DNA of 64,000 nucleotides from Photobacterium iliopiscarium (GTDB taxonomy: Bacteria; Pseudomonadota; Gammaproteobacteria; Enterobacterales; Vibrionaceae), in assembly GCF_003026395.1 (NCBI RefSeq), contig NZ_PYOO01000010.1, positions 1-64,000 on the forward strand. Direction: 5' to 3'. The number at the start of each line of letters is the position of its first letter. Position 1 is the stretch's first letter. Under the pieces are notes generated by a model that was not told where the DNA came from, did not search any database, and saw only the letters and a list, made by a program, of their open reading frames with translations. Positions 45,305-57,308 of this stretch are shown here, in pieces. The translations under genes were made by a program, and so were the position numbers.

Positions 45305-48300
45305 AAGTTGTTTTAAAAATAGTAATGCGGTTATTGTCTATTTTGCCGGTGATGTTTACTCTTCATGCCATAGCACAGACTAATCTTAATCAGTCTCAAG
45401 CGTTAACATTCCCACCGACTCAAAATTTTTGTGAATATTTTCCGCAATTGGCACAGTCCCATTCAAAAGGGAGATTAGATGGTCAATTAATCAGGATGGG
45501 GTTTCAATATCCCTATTTTAAATCTGACAACAATAAAAAATACCAGTTAGGTTTTAATCATTTTATTGATCAAGGGGGAGATAGAGATAAATCATGCCAA
45601 AACCTATCGAGTCAATGGGCGTGTGAAATGGATTCGAGCTTGATAGTAAGATCCAAACAAATGCCAATAATGCCTACTTATAATAATATTCCGTTGGGTG
45701 ATATTGTATGTAGTGCTCCAGAATTAGAGCAATATCGCGATCAATGTATTGAGAGTTATGGCAGTAATAATATTTTAATGTTACCGCCAGGGAATTATTT
45801 AAAAGTTGAATTAGGCTCAAATACCAAAACCCAATTACAAGGCGGTATCTATAAAATAAAACAATTATTGGTGATGCAAGGCGCCAATATTACGGTAGCT
45901 AACGGTCAGCAAGCCATTATTTATGTTGAACAAGCAGCATTGAGTGGCAATATCAATAAGCGCGGATCACCTGATAACCTCTATATATTTGGTACCAATA
46001 ATGATGCGGATTCTTTTGTTTCTGATGTTGAAATAAAAGCCTCAATTAACTTATCCAGTACGGTTGAGATGGTGGGTTATTTGTATTCTGCCGGCAATAT
46101 TAATATCTCTGCAAATTATGGTAATAAGGTGGATATTGCCGATCGGCCTCAAACATTACGTGGCGCAGTAACGGCGCGTAATTTACGAATTGATACCGAC
46201 AGTAATATTTGGGCGGGGGGATCTTGTGTGCAAGAGAAAGAATATGATTTGATTATTACCCCTGAAAAAGCACAGATATTAAGTTGTGATCGTTTACCGG
46301 TAACGTTTAATGTTCATCAAAAAAATAATCACCAGATAGACACGACGTATAACGGTAATATTGTCGTATCGACGAGTTTAAGTAAGCCCACTCTTGCCTA
46401 TTGGTTTACGTCTAAAAATAACAATACTAACTTCAATGATGCTTCACAACCTATTGAAGTAAAAGTAATAAATGGCGTTGCTAGGTTATGGTTAAAAAGT
46501 AAAAACCATATTGGAAATATTAATGTTAGTGGGGTTTTACGGCAAAATACGAGCGTATTAGCGACGGCTACAGGGCAATATACTGTTGTACCTTTTAAGT
46601 TTGAAATAAGCCATGATCCTTTACTCATGATCGCCAATAAACCGCATGATATTACTATTACGGCAATGGCATGTGCTGACGATCAAAACAGTAATACGGT
46701 CGCGACAGGCTACAGTGGCACTAGAACATTATCATTGGAAACTCAATTTATAGCACCCGCGACTCAAGCTAATAGCAAGGTTGAATTACGTGCGATGCAG
46801 CAACAATCTTGGTCAATGGATGAGGCTCAATTAATTTTTGAAAATGGGATAGCGAAGGGGCAATTAAGGTATTCAGATGCAGGTAAAGTCGTGCTGAATA
46901 TTATCGATCGTGATTGTAATAGTGATCGTGGTTGTGACATTGGATCACCTCTAAGATTTCAAGCGGATGATTGGACTCAATTAGATGGCTCGGTGGTGAT
47001 TCACTCTCGACCTTGGACATTTGCGATGTGCCCTCAAGCTAACGATAGTTTTACTGGGACGGCGAGTGGTGGTGATGGTTTAGTTGCCGCAGGAGAAGCT
47101 TTTGTGGTGCGGGCTAAGCCATTGCAATGGCAGACGGGTGATAAGATAAATAATGATATTGATGTTACCAATAACAATTACTGCCAACGTCCAATTACGC
47201 CCAATTTTTTTGCTAACGACGCGCCAGTTGCAACAGTGACAGCTCAAATAATAGGTATTGCGACGCCAAAAAACGGCGATCAAGGTGAGCTGAGTGGGCG
47301 TACTCATCAGAAAAATAATCAATATCATGACAATACTGCGCTGTTGTTTACGGATTTACGTTGGAGTGAAGTGGGAAGCGTGAAGCTAGCCATGACTTCC
47401 TCGAATTATCTCGGTATGGCAATAAATTCGAGTCAGCGCGCGATTGGGCGTTTTTATCCGAAACAGTTTGTCATTAAATACAGTGCAATTATCAATGCCC
47501 ATACTGAATCATCGCCGTTCACTTATATGGATCAAATATTCACCGTCAATGCGATCATTGAGGCGCAAAATGTTACTGGTGGATCGACATTGAATTACGG
47601 TGAATTTGCTCCGCAATTAAAAGAAACATTACAATTGTCGGCGGTCGACCTTAATGCCGAAACGGGTTTGAATGATCTCAGTTTACGGCTTGATCAATCC
47701 CATTTAGATGATGGTTGGCAGCGCGATTGGCAACAGGCACAACTGACCCTAAGTGAACGTCAATTAACGTTTAAGCGTTTACCTAAATCAGGCAATAATG
47801 TGGGCACTATAATGACGACTGCTGATGGTCCATTTAAGGTTGGGTTAGGTTTATCTGTCGAGCCTCGATCTCAGTGCTCAAGGCTAGGTTGTACTGATTT
47901 TGCGAACAAACCGCTATCATTGCAGCGCTATAACCAACCACTCGTGTTAACTGCACCATTTAACGGTGAGGTTGATAGTCGTTATGGACGGATGGTGTTA
48001 GACGATGTCAGTGGCGTATTTGATCAGCCGTTAATGATGCCGCTAAAAGTTGAATATTGGAATGGCGATCAATTTGCGATTAATTCTGATGACAGTCGCT
48101 CACACTTTAATAGTCAATTATCATGTAAGCAGATAATCTATGATACCTTAAAGCCGCATGATAAAGCTCATCTCATGGCAACGAGCGGTGATGTAGTTGA
48201 CGGTAAAAGTTATGCGTTACAGGTATTGCCAGGTGTGGCAGAAAATGAACCATATTTAAAACAACAATGGCGGTTTTGGCTACGAATAGCATCACTGCCT

Positions 48301-48474
48301 GCGAGTAATATTGGTTGCACTGAGAATGAAACGGTTAATCAGCCATGGCTAACATTTAACTGGCGAGGTGTTGGTGATGAGGATCCATCAGGGCTGGCGA
48401 CCTTTGGTAGCTATCGTGGTAATGATCGAATCATTTATCGCGCTGAAAAAGGTCTCAATCAACCCATCAAGTAA
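45301..48474 (+). CDS. mshQ: MSHA biogenesis protein MshQ
   Basis: This 1057-residue secreted protein has a signal peptide ending near residue 26 (LHAIAQ). It consists largely of beta-rich domains without membrane segments and with scattered Cys pairs. It is the last gene of the pilin operon. The homologous vibrio protein is needed for MSHA function, and its size and place suggest a tip adhesin or a scaffold on the minor pilins; the exact role is not established. ATG 45301 fits the signal peptide; an in-frame GTG at 45280 would add seven residues. Confidence 0.87.
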   Translation: MKVVLKIVMRLLSILPVMFTLHAIAQTNLNQSQALTFPPTQNFCEYFPQLAQSHSKGRLDGQLIRMGFQYPYFKSDNNKKYQLGFNHFIDQGGDRDKSCQNLSSQWACEMDSSLIVRSKQMPIMPTYNNIPLGDIVCSAPELEQYRDQCIESYGSNNILMLPPGNYLKVELGSNTKTQLQGGIYKIKQLLVMQGANITVANGQQAIIYVEQAALSGNINKRGSPDNLYIFGTNNDADSFVSDVEIKASINLSSTVEMVGYLYSAGNINISANYGNKVDIADRPQTLRGAVTARNLRIDTDSNIWAGGSCVQEKEYDLIITPEKAQILSCDRLPVTFNVHQKNNHQIDTTYNGNIVVSTSLSKPTLAYWFTSKNNNTNFNDASQPIEVKVINGVARLWLKSKNHIGNINVSGVLRQNTSVLATATGQYTVVPFKFEISHDPLLMIANKPHDITITAMACADDQNSNTVATGYSGTRTLSLETQFIAPATQANSKVELRAMQQQSWSMDEAQLIFENGIAKGQLRYSDAGKVVLNIIDRDCNSDRGCDIGSPLRFQADDWTQLDGSVVIHSRPWTFAMCPQANDSFTGTASGGDGLVAAGEAFVVRAKPLQWQTGDKINNDIDVTNNNYCQRPITPNFFANDAPVATVTAQIIGIATPKNGDQGELSGRTHQKNNQYHDNTALLFTDLRWSEVGSVKLAMTSSNYLGMAINSSQRAIGRFYPKQFVIKYSAIINAHTESSPFTYMDQIFTVNAIIEAQNVTGGSTLNYGEFAPQLKETLQLSAVDLNAETGLNDLSLRLDQSHLDDGWQRDWQQAQLTLSERQLTFKRLPKSGNNVGTIMTTADGPFKVGLGLSVEPRSQCSRLGCTDFANKPLSLQRYNQPLVLTAPFNGEVDSRYGRMVLDDVSGVFDQPLMMPLKVEYWNGDQFAINSDDSRSHFNSQLSCKQIIYDTLKPHDKAHLMATSGDVVDGKSYALQVLPGVAENEPYLKQQWRFWLRIASLPASNIGCTENETVNQPWLTFNWRGVGDEDPSGLATFGSYRGNDRIIYRAEKGLNQPIK

Positions 48475-48580
48475 ATAAATTGCGTGTCTAGACGTAGTTT
48501 CGCGATCCATATCTTGTTTCACTAAGGTGCACTTGATACATTGAGCGCAATTTACGATTTTTTAACGCTTGCAGGAATAG

Positions 48581-49633
<1,053 letters not shown>

Positions 49634-49673
49634 TACCATCATAGGATCCTAATTAAACAGGTTATAGTGTTAT

Positions 49674-50657
49674 ATGAAACCTATATTTGGCAGAGGTCCA
49701 TCTCTGCAATTGCGCCTGTTTCTTGCCATATTATTATCGGCTAGCTTAATGCTAGCCGATAGTCGTCTTGGTGCTTTTGCCAATATTCGTTATTTATTGA
49801 ATTCGGCGGTTGCACCGCTGCAATATGCTGCCAATTTACCTCGTGAAATGTTAGATGTTTTGCGTGGGCAATTCAGTTCTCATCAACGACTATTGACTGA
49901 AAATAAAGCATTAAAACGTGATTTATTAGTCATGAAAAGTAATGTGTTATTACTCGATCAATTACAGCAAGAAAACCAGCGTTTAAGAGATTTACTCGGC
50001 TCTCCATTTGTGCGTGATGAACGTAAAATGGTGGCAGAGGTCATGGCAGTTGATTCTGATCCTTATAGTTATCAAGTGATGATAAATAAAGGTCGTGTCG
50101 ACGGTGTTTATGAAGGCCAGCCTGTGATCAATGATAAAGGTATTGTCGGCCAAGTCTCTTATGTCGGTGCGCATAATAGCCGCGTGTTATTGCTCATTGA
50201 TCCTACCAATGCGATTCCAGTACAGGTTGTACGTAATGACATTCGTGTTATTGCTACTGGTGGTGGGCGTAATCATCAGATTTTATTAGAACATGTACCC
50301 AGCAGCACTGATATTAAAAAGGGTGATCTACTGGTGAGTTCTGGTCTTGGTGGACGTTATCCTGAAGGTTATCCCGTGGCGCGTGTAACATCATTTACGT
50401 TTGATAATAAACGCCCATTTGCACAAATTACGGCGAAGACAACGGTACAATTTGATCGCTTGCGTTATCTATTATTGGTATGGCCAACAGATCGATCAAA
50501 AATGAAACATCAAACGGCTGTTGCCGCTGAGAGCGCACCAATAGCACCCGCAGTGACACCCGTAAATGCAGCCGCTCCAGTGACACTGACGACACCGGCT
50601 GTAAACCCAATAGATTCGACGGTTCCAGCGCCAAGGAAGGTAAATAATGCCAACTAA
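49674..50657 (+). CDS. mreC: Cell-shape protein MreC
   Basis: This 327-residue bitopic protein has one transmembrane helix (about 12-30), a coiled coil (about 65-105), a periplasmic double beta-barrel domain (about 115-275) and an Ala/Pro/Thr-rich C-terminal tail. It activates the elongasome with MreD, RodA and PBP2. Its end overlaps mreD by 11 nt. Confidence 0.96.
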   Translation: MKPIFGRGPSLQLRLFLAILLSASLMLADSRLGAFANIRYLLNSAVAPLQYAANLPREMLDVLRGQFSSHQRLLTENKALKRDLLVMKSNVLLLDQLQQENQRLRDLLGSPFVRDERKMVAEVMAVDSDPYSYQVMINKGRVDGVYEGQPVINDKGIVGQVSYVGAHNSRVLLLIDPTNAIPVQVVRNDIRVIATGGGRNHQILLEHVPSSTDIKKGDLLVSSGLGGRYPEGYPVARVTSFTFDNKRPFAQITAKTTVQFDRLRYLLLVWPTDRSKMKHQTAVAAESAPIAPAVTPVNAAAPVTLTTPAVNPIDSTVPAPRKVNNAN

Positions 50658-51135
50658 TAAAGCACATGGTCGAATTTGGATTTGGTTGTCATTTCTCTTA
50701 GCATTAGTGTTACAAGCCGTGCCATGGCCGGGAGAATTAGAACCTTTTCGGCCGTCATGGGTCGTGCTTGTGACGTGTTATTGGGTGTTAGCATTGCCGC
50801 ATCGCGTTAATGTTGGTACTGCGCTAGTCGTCGGTCTACTGTGGGATTTAACTTTAGGTTCAACGCTGGGTGTACGCGGCTTAATGTTGTCAGTGATTGC
50901 TTATATTATTGCGCTTAATTTTAGAGTCTTGCGTAATCTATCATTATGGCAGCAAGCAATTGTGATAGCGTTATTGTCATTGGCGGCTAAGTTAATTGAA
51001 TTCTGGGCGGAATATTTAGTATCAAATATTAGTTTTTATCCACAGCAATTCTTTGCCGTGTTATTAAACTTTATATTGTGGCCGTGGTTATTCTTATTAT
51101 TACGCCGAATTCGACGTAAATTCGCTATTCGTTAG
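50647..51135 (+). CDS. mreD: Rod-shape protein MreD
   Basis: This 162-residue integral membrane protein has five or six transmembrane helices and starts within the 3' end of mreC, indicating coupling. It partners MreC in the elongasome. A GC-rich hairpin follows. Confidence 0.93.
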   Translation: MPTNKAHGRIWIWLSFLLALVLQAVPWPGELEPFRPSWVVLVTCYWVLALPHRVNVGTALVVGLLWDLTLGSTLGVRGLMLSVIAYIIALNFRVLRNLSLWQQAIVIALLSLAAKLIEFWAEYLVSNISFYPQQFFAVLLNFILWPWLFLLLRRIRRKFAIR

Positions 51136-51152
51136 TTATTATTAATATTATA

Positions 51153-51175
51153 GGGGGAGCCAATTGGTATCCCCC
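51153..51175 (+). terminator. Hairpin after mreD
   Basis: The stem ggggga/tccccc with an inner palindrome ccaattgg is followed by a broken T-rich stretch. It may end or attenuate the mreBCD transcript before maf. Confidence 0.6.
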
Positions 51176-51242
51176 TTTGCTCTTTTGGCGCAATTATTTA
51201 ACAATTATTGCTGATCAACGTATTATTTAAAAAAGGATAATT

Positions 51243-51815
51243 ATGATGTCTATTCAACTTTATCTTGCCTCTGGTTCGCCACGTCGAATGGAGCTTTTAA
51301 CCCAACTTGGTTATAACTTTGAACGCATAATGGTAGATGTTGAAGAATGTCATCAAGCTCAAGAAACGGCAGCCCAATATGTTCAACGCTTATCGCGTGA
51401 TAAAGCGTTTGCTGGTGTAAAAGCAGCGAATAATGACATTCCAGTACTGGGGGCTGATACTATTGTTGTAGTAGATCAACAAATTCTAGAAAAACCAGTC
51501 GATTTTGAAGATGCTGCGCGTATGCTGAGGTTATTATCAGGGCGGCAACATCAAGTGATGACCGCTGTTACTTTAGCAACATCATCACACAGCCAAACCT
51601 GTTTAGTTACCACCCAAGTGTGGTTTAAAACTTTGTCCGATAACGATATTAAAAAATACTGGCAAAGTGGTGAACCGCAAGACAAAGCCGGAAGTTATGG
51701 CATTCAAGGCATAGGTGGCAAATTTGTTACCCGTATAGACGGCAGCTATTACGCTGTGATGGGGTTACCGTTAGTGGAAACCGACATCATGGTACAAGAT
51801 TTTTTAAAGTTATAA
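51243..51815 (+). CDS. maf: Maf-family nucleotide pyrophosphatase (YhdE-type)
   Basis: This 190-residue house-cleaning enzyme hydrolyses non-canonical or methylated nucleoside triphosphates (dTTP/UTP-type in YhdE). Motifs include [14 protein letters not shown] at the N-terminus, [36 protein letters not shown] and [14 protein letters not shown]. The two ATG codons at 51243 and 51246 are both possible. The gene precedes rng by 12 nt, as in enterobacteria. Confidence 0.95.
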   Translation: MMSIQLYLASGSPRRMELLTQLGYNFERIMVDVEECHQAQETAAQYVQRLSRDKAFAGVKAANNDIPVLGADTIVVVDQQILEKPVDFEDAARMLRLLSGRQHQVMTAVTLATSSHSQTCLVTTQVWFKTLSDNDIKKYWQSGEPQDKAGSYGIQGIGGKFVTRIDGSYYAVMGLPLVETDIMVQDFLKL

Positions 51816-51827
51816 GTAGAGGCAACC

Positions 51828-53297
51828 ATGGGCACTGAGCTGCTAATAAATGTGACGCCGAGTGAAACACGTGTCGCAATGATTGAGGGGGGTGTTTTGC
51901 AAGAGATTCACATTGAACGTGAATCAAAGCGAGGCATCGTCGGCAATATTTACAAAGGACGTGTTAGTCGTGTTTTACCGGGAATGCAGGCTGCATTTGT
52001 TGATATCGGTTTAGATAAAGCGGCTTTTTTACATGCATCAGACATTGTCCCGCACACTGAATGTGTGGCGGAGAATGAAAAAAAACAATTTAAAGTGCGC
52101 GATATCTCAGAGTTGGTTCGTCAAGGCCAAGATATCGTCGTCCAAGTAGTTAAAGATCCTTTAGGTACTAAAGGGGCGCGTTTAACTACCGATATTACGC
52201 TACCATCGCGTTATTTAGTGTTTATGCCTGGCGCAAGTCATGTTGGCGTATCACAACGTATTGCGTGTGAAAAAGAGCGTGATCGATTGAAAAAAGCGGT
52301 ATCACAACATTGTGATCATCTTGGTGGGTTTATTATTCGTACCGCCGCAGAAGGTGCAGATCCTGATGAAGTGGCACAAGATGCGGCATTCCTTAAACAT
52401 TTATGGCGTAAGGTCATTGAGCGCCGTGCGAAATACAAGCCACGTTCAATGCTATATGGTGAGCTTGGACTAGCGCAGCGTATTTTACGTGATTTTGTTG
52501 GGACTGAAATTAACCATATTCAGGTCGATTCGCGAGTGGCGTTTGATAAACTCAAAGAATTTACTGATGAGTTTGTACCTGAAGTTACCGAAAATATTGA
52601 ATATTATTCTGGTGATCAGCCTATTTTCGATCTTTACGATACAGAAGCTGAAATCCAACGTTCACTTGATCGTAAAGTTGAAATGAAGTCAGGTGGTTAT
52701 TTAATTATTGATCAGACTGAAGCTATGACCACCGTTGATATTAATACAGGTGCGTTTGTTGGTCGTCGTAATCTTGATGAAACCATTTTTAATACTAATA
52801 TTGAAGCGACTAAAGCCATTGCCCGCCAATTACGATTACGTAATTTAGGTGGTATTATTATTATCGATTTTATTGATATGGCTTTAGAAGAACACCAACG
52901 TCGCGTATTACAAGCGCTAGAACAAGCATTGTCATTTGATAGGGTGAAAACCAATATCAATGGCTTTACGCAGTTGGGGTTAGTTGAAATGACCCGTAAG
53001 CGTACCCGTGAAAGTATTGAACATGTATTGTGTAATACCTGTTCGTCTTGTGAAGGTCGCGGTACCGTTAAAACGGTAGAAAGCGTGTGTTACGAAATTC
53101 TACGTGAAATCACTCGAGTTAACCGTGCTTATGATGCTGATCGATTTGTGGTTTATGTCTCATCCGTTGTCGGTGATGCTTTAGCTGGGGATGAATATCA
53201 TGCACTTGCTGAGCTTGAAGTGTTTATTGGTAAACAAGTAAAAATCAAACCTGAGCCGCTTTATACTCAAGAGCAGTTTGATGTAGTAATGATGTAA
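51828..53297 (+). CDS. rng: Ribonuclease G
   Basis: This 489-residue endoribonuclease processes the 16S rRNA 5' end. It is collinear with E. coli RNase G. It has an S1 domain (about 40-125), the catalytic DNase-I-like domain with metal ligands in TVDINTGAFVG and IIIIDFIDM, and the zinc-link CNTCSSC. It lacks the long C-terminal scaffold of RNase E. Confidence 0.97.
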   Translation: MGTELLINVTPSETRVAMIEGGVLQEIHIERESKRGIVGNIYKGRVSRVLPGMQAAFVDIGLDKAAFLHASDIVPHTECVAENEKKQFKVRDISELVRQGQDIVVQVVKDPLGTKGARLTTDITLPSRYLVFMPGASHVGVSQRIACEKERDRLKKAVSQHCDHLGGFIIRTAAEGADPDEVAQDAAFLKHLWRKVIERRAKYKPRSMLYGELGLAQRILRDFVGTEINHIQVDSRVAFDKLKEFTDEFVPEVTENIEYYSGDQPIFDLYDTEAEIQRSLDRKVEMKSGGYLIIDQTEAMTTVDINTGAFVGRRNLDETIFNTNIEATKAIARQLRLRNLGGIIIIDFIDMALEEHQRRVLQALEQALSFDRVKTNINGFTQLGLVEMTRKRTRESIEHVLCNTCSSCEGRGTVKTVESVCYEILREITRVNRAYDADRFVVYVSSVVGDALAGDEYHALAELEVFIGKQVKIKPEPLYTQEQFDVVMM

Positions 53298-53317
53298 GAT
53301 CTCATGAGGAAGTAATA

Positions 53318-56300
53318 GTGCCGAAAATACTCGTACGCCTTGTACGTGGTGGGTTATGGTTGATAGTGATTATATCGTTATTATTAGCATCATTAGTCAC
53401 TAGCCTAAGGTTACTGCTTCCTCATCTTAATGATTACCGCCAACCCATCGTGCAGTGGGCGTCACAACAGGCGGGGGTTTCGTTACAATTAACCGATATT
53501 GAAGGGCGCTGGCAAGCTGCTGGCCCTGCTGTAACATTAACCGGAATTACGGTTGCCGCTCAACCACATTCTCAGCCATTAGCCAACATTGGTCAGGTGT
53601 CAGTTTATTTTGATATTTGGCAGTCAGTTTTACATTTACGGCCTATTTTTAAGCATGTTGCGATTGATCGAATTAATATTGATCTCACTACAATAAAACC
53701 ATCTTCATCGTCGACTAATGTTGCCGATGTCAGCTTAGCTCAGCGTTTAGAACAGTTGTTTTTTACACGCTTGGGGCAGTTCCAACTCCTCGATTCATCG
53801 GTATCTTTTATTTCGCCTTCCGGTACGCAACAACAACTGAATATTAAACAACTTGATTGGGCCAATATTGATGGTCGACATCTGGCGCAAGGCAGTATTA
53901 ATTTTGCCAATACAGATTTAGGGCAATTAGCTGTTAAAGCCAATATGTCAGAACAAGGTGGGCTTGATAGTCTGTCTGGTACGTTATATATCAAAGGTAA
54001 ACATGTTTCGGTAACACCATGGTTGAATAAACAATTGGCTGGGGTGGCGAATATCACCAATAGTGAAATTGGCGTTGAAGCATGGTTGAGCTTAAAAAAA
54101 GGTCAGATTACCAGTGGTAAAGCGCAAGTTGATAACAGCATTATTGATTGGCAAGCTGGAAAGCAACAGCATCAGATTAAAATTAAACAGGGGCTGGTGG
54201 CGTTAAGACCGATTCGATTGGCTGATGGGTCTCGAACATGGCGGATTGATACTGAAAAATTTGCTATTTCTACTGATGATGTAGCCTGGCCCACGTTTGA
54301 TATTGCGGGACAATTACGTTTTGATGACCATGACCAATTAAAGCAATGGAAATTAGCACTAAGTAACATTGCCTTACAGCGGTTGTTGCCATTAATTAAT
54401 TTTTTACCGCCAACGAATGAATTAGTCAATGCGGTTCAGCACCTTAAACCGAGTGGATTATTGACCCATATTCGAGTGGCGGGTGAGCCCAATAAAGTGC
54501 CGCGTTTTTCATTTAAGGTGCAACAACTGAGTGTTAAGCCGTGGCAATGGGTTCCAGGTATTAATCATTTAAATGCCACCATTGTTGGTGATGGTCAACA
54601 AGGAAAAGTGACGCTTAATGTCGCGACAGATAGTTTTGCTTATGAGCGTGTATTTAGTCAGCCTTTAAAAATAAACCAAGCTCAGGTGCAGGCGTATTGG
54701 CACCGTGATGGACACCAAACAACGTTATGGAGCGATCAGTTGGCAGTAGCCACACCAGATTTAACCTTTGCCGGACAAGTTCGCGTTGATATACCAACCA
54801 TCGGTTCGCCATGGCTATCGTTATTTGGTGAAGCCAATGTTATTGATGCTGGCCAAACTTGGCGTTATTTACCTCGTCCAGCGTTGGGTGATCGCCTCGC
54901 TGATTATTTAGCGACGGCCATTAAAGGCGGAAAAGTTAAATCGGCGCGTATTTTATGGTATGGCGCACTTAATGATTTTCCTTATCAGCATCATGATGGA
55001 GTGTTCCAAGCTTTTGTACCATTAACACAGGCGAAGTTTAGCTTTGATCCGGCATGGCCTTTATTACGTGATTTACAGCTTAATTTGTTATTTGAAAATG
55101 ACAAAATGTACCTTGATGCTAATCATGTCAAAACTTTAGGTGCGCGTAGCTCAAAAGTGGTTGGTGAGGCTGACTTAGCACCCCACGGACGGCTTAAGCT
55201 CGCCATCGATCTTGCGGCTACTGGGCCTCAAGTTCAGCAATATATGCTTAACAGTCCATTGGCAAGCTCGGTGGGAAGTGCCTTGAAGACCATCGATGTT
55301 GCAGGAGCTGTTACTGCCAAGCTTAATTTGGATATTCCGTTTGATGGCAGTAATGTTGATGCTAGCGGTAAGGTGTATTTTAAACATAATCCGATCACAT
55401 TAAAGACCCCTCATTTAGCGATTGAAAACGTTAATGGTAGTTTGAGTTTTAATAACAGTGAGATTAAAGCCACAGGATTAACTGGTTTGTTATATCAACA
55501 GCCCATTAAGTTTGGATTTGATGGTAATAACGTTAAAAAAGCAGCTGATTATAAAGTGAATGTCAATGTTGGTGGGCAATGGCAACTTGCTAAATTAAAA
55601 GATTATTTACCGTTGGTAGTATTGAACAATATAACGGGTAGTAGTAATTGGAAAGCTTTGGTTGGGGTTGATATTAAGCCTCAAGGTTTTAACTATAATG
55701 TCGGTGTTACGGTGCCTTTGGTTAATGTGAGTAGTCAGCTACCTTACCCATTACAACAAGCCAAACACACCCGTTCAGCTCTGACGGTGAAGGTTAATGG
55801 TGATAAGCGTCAATTAGAAGTACAAGCTGATTTACCAAATGTTGCTTATCAAGCTCAGGTGTCATTGTTGGCTACTGTGCCTAAAATTACTGCGAGTAAT
55901 CTTTCTATCGGTGGTAAAAAGTTATTAACATCACCATGGCAAGGTCAATTAGTGCGTATTAATAGTCGTCAGTTTAATGCGGATCAATGGCTGACGGTGG
56001 TGAAACAATTCGATAGCAATAATATTGGATCATCAACAATGACAACGGGGAATGTCCCTGCGTTTTCATTACCATTACCAACGCGAGTGATGGCAAAGGT
56101 CGGTCAATTAACCTTAGGCGGTCTTGAATGGCATCAACTGGATGCGATTGCAACGCGTGGGCGAGGATGGTCGATTAAGTTAGCGTCACAAGAAGCGAAT
56201 GGTTATATCTCATGGATTAAAAATCAGCCATTAAACGTTATTTTGAAATCGTTACACCTTAATTTACCGCAATTTAATCAGCAACCTCCAGCGGAATTAT

Positions 56301-57208
56301 TAAGCCCTATCTTAACGGCAAAACCACAATCAACGGTAGTTACCGCGAATGATAGCAGCATCATGGCTGCCATACCTGCAATAGATTTATCGATTGCTGA
56401 TGCTTGGTTACAAGGCTACCGGTTGGGATCTGTTACCGCGAATATAATTAAGCATAACCAGCAATTACAATTACAGCAGTTTAAGATTCAATCGGGAAAT
56501 GTAAAATTAACGGCTTCGGGTGATTGGAGCATACGCCAACATCATAATCAGACTAAACTTGATGCTGTTATTAGTGGCACTAACAGTACCGATTTACTTG
56601 ATCGGTTTGGCATTTCCGGTGGTGTACAGGATGCGCCATTTAATACTCATGTCATCGTTAACTGGCAAGGTACGCCTTGGGGTATTGATCGTACTACATT
56701 AAATGGTACGGTGAAGACGGACATTGGTAAAGGTATCGTCAGTGGTGTCGGTGGCGCAGGACGCCTCTTAGGTTTATTTAGTCTTGATTCAATTATTCGA
56801 AAAATGAAACTCGATTTTTCAGGGGTATTTGATAATGGTTTAGCCTTTAATTATATTCGGGGTAACGGCACCATTAAAGACGGTATTTTTGATAGCGATA
56901 ATATTAAGATGCAAGCGTTAGCGGGTGATATGTATATCAACGGTAAAGTGAACCTGATTGATGAAAAAGTGAATGCTAACGTTAAGTTTATTCCTGATTT
57001 TACCTCCGGATTACCCGTGATGACGGCCTTTGCTGTTGCACCACAAGTTGCGTTATATGTGTTTGCAATATCAACCGTGTTATCGCCAGTATTAGATGTT
57101 ATCACCCAAGTGAATTATCAAGTGACCGGACCTATCGCCTCACCGAAAGTTATCGAACGTTCTCGGTTGGAAGGCGAATATAAGGTACCTGAGAGTAATA
57201 GTTTTTAA
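53318..57208 (+). CDS. yhdP: AsmA-like envelope protein YhdP
   Basis: This 1296-residue protein has one N-terminal transmembrane helix (about 10-32) and a very long periplasmic beta-rich domain of the AsmA/TamB-like (bridge-like lipid transfer) class. In E. coli YhdP moves phospholipids to the outer membrane together with TamB and YdbH. The C-terminal part with GRLLGLFSLDSI and VNYQVTGPIASPKV is typical. It starts at GTG behind gaggaag, 20 nt after rng. Confidence 0.92.
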   Translation: MPKILVRLVRGGLWLIVIISLLLASLVTSLRLLLPHLNDYRQPIVQWASQQAGVSLQLTDIEGRWQAAGPAVTLTGITVAAQPHSQPLANIGQVSVYFDIWQSVLHLRPIFKHVAIDRINIDLTTIKPSSSSTNVADVSLAQRLEQLFFTRLGQFQLLDSSVSFISPSGTQQQLNIKQLDWANIDGRHLAQGSINFANTDLGQLAVKANMSEQGGLDSLSGTLYIKGKHVSVTPWLNKQLAGVANITNSEIGVEAWLSLKKGQITSGKAQVDNSIIDWQAGKQQHQIKIKQGLVALRPIRLADGSRTWRIDTEKFAISTDDVAWPTFDIAGQLRFDDHDQLKQWKLALSNIALQRLLPLINFLPPTNELVNAVQHLKPSGLLTHIRVAGEPNKVPRFSFKVQQLSVKPWQWVPGINHLNATIVGDGQQGKVTLNVATDSFAYERVFSQPLKINQAQVQAYWHRDGHQTTLWSDQLAVATPDLTFAGQVRVDIPTIGSPWLSLFGEANVIDAGQTWRYLPRPALGDRLADYLATAIKGGKVKSARILWYGALNDFPYQHHDGVFQAFVPLTQAKFSFDPAWPLLRDLQLNLLFENDKMYLDANHVKTLGARSSKVVGEADLAPHGRLKLAIDLAATGPQVQQYMLNSPLASSVGSALKTIDVAGAVTAKLNLDIPFDGSNVDASGKVYFKHNPITLKTPHLAIENVNGSLSFNNSEIKATGLTGLLYQQPIKFGFDGNNVKKAADYKVNVNVGGQWQLAKLKDYLPLVVLNNITGSSNWKALVGVDIKPQGFNYNVGVTVPLVNVSSQLPYPLQQAKHTRSALTVKVNGDKRQLEVQADLPNVAYQAQVSLLATVPKITASNLSIGGKKLLTSPWQGQLVRINSRQFNADQWLTVVKQFDSNNIGSSTMTTGNVPAFSLPLPTRVMAKVGQLTLGGLEWHQLDAIATRGRGWSIKLASQEANGYISWIKNQPLNVILKSLHLNLPQFNQQPPAELLSPILTAKPQSTVVTANDSSIMAAIPAIDLSIADAWLQGYRLGSVTANIIKHNQQLQLQQFKIQSGNVKLTASGDWSIRQHHNQTKLDAVISGTNSTDLLDRFGISGGVQDAPFNTHVIVNWQGTPWGIDRTTLNGTVKTDIGKGIVSGVGGAGRLLGLFSLDSIIRKMKLDFSGVFDNGLAFNYIRGNGTIKDGIFDSDNIKMQALAGDMYINGKVNLIDEKVNANVKFIPDFTSGLPVMTAFAVAPQVALYVFAISTVLSPVLDVITQVNYQVTGPIASPKVIERSRLEGEYKVPESNSF

Positions 57209-57308
57209 GCGTAAGCGCTTTTAAGAACAAGCGTGCTTAAATTGTGCTTGTTACGAGCGCGGAGACGTTTGATATATCTGATGTATTTAATCGTTCAGGG
57301 AAATTGCC

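Noticed and set aside
53740-54060. 106-codon antisense ORF in yhdP
   Set aside because: It is antisense to a conserved long gene with no ribosome site or recognisable family.
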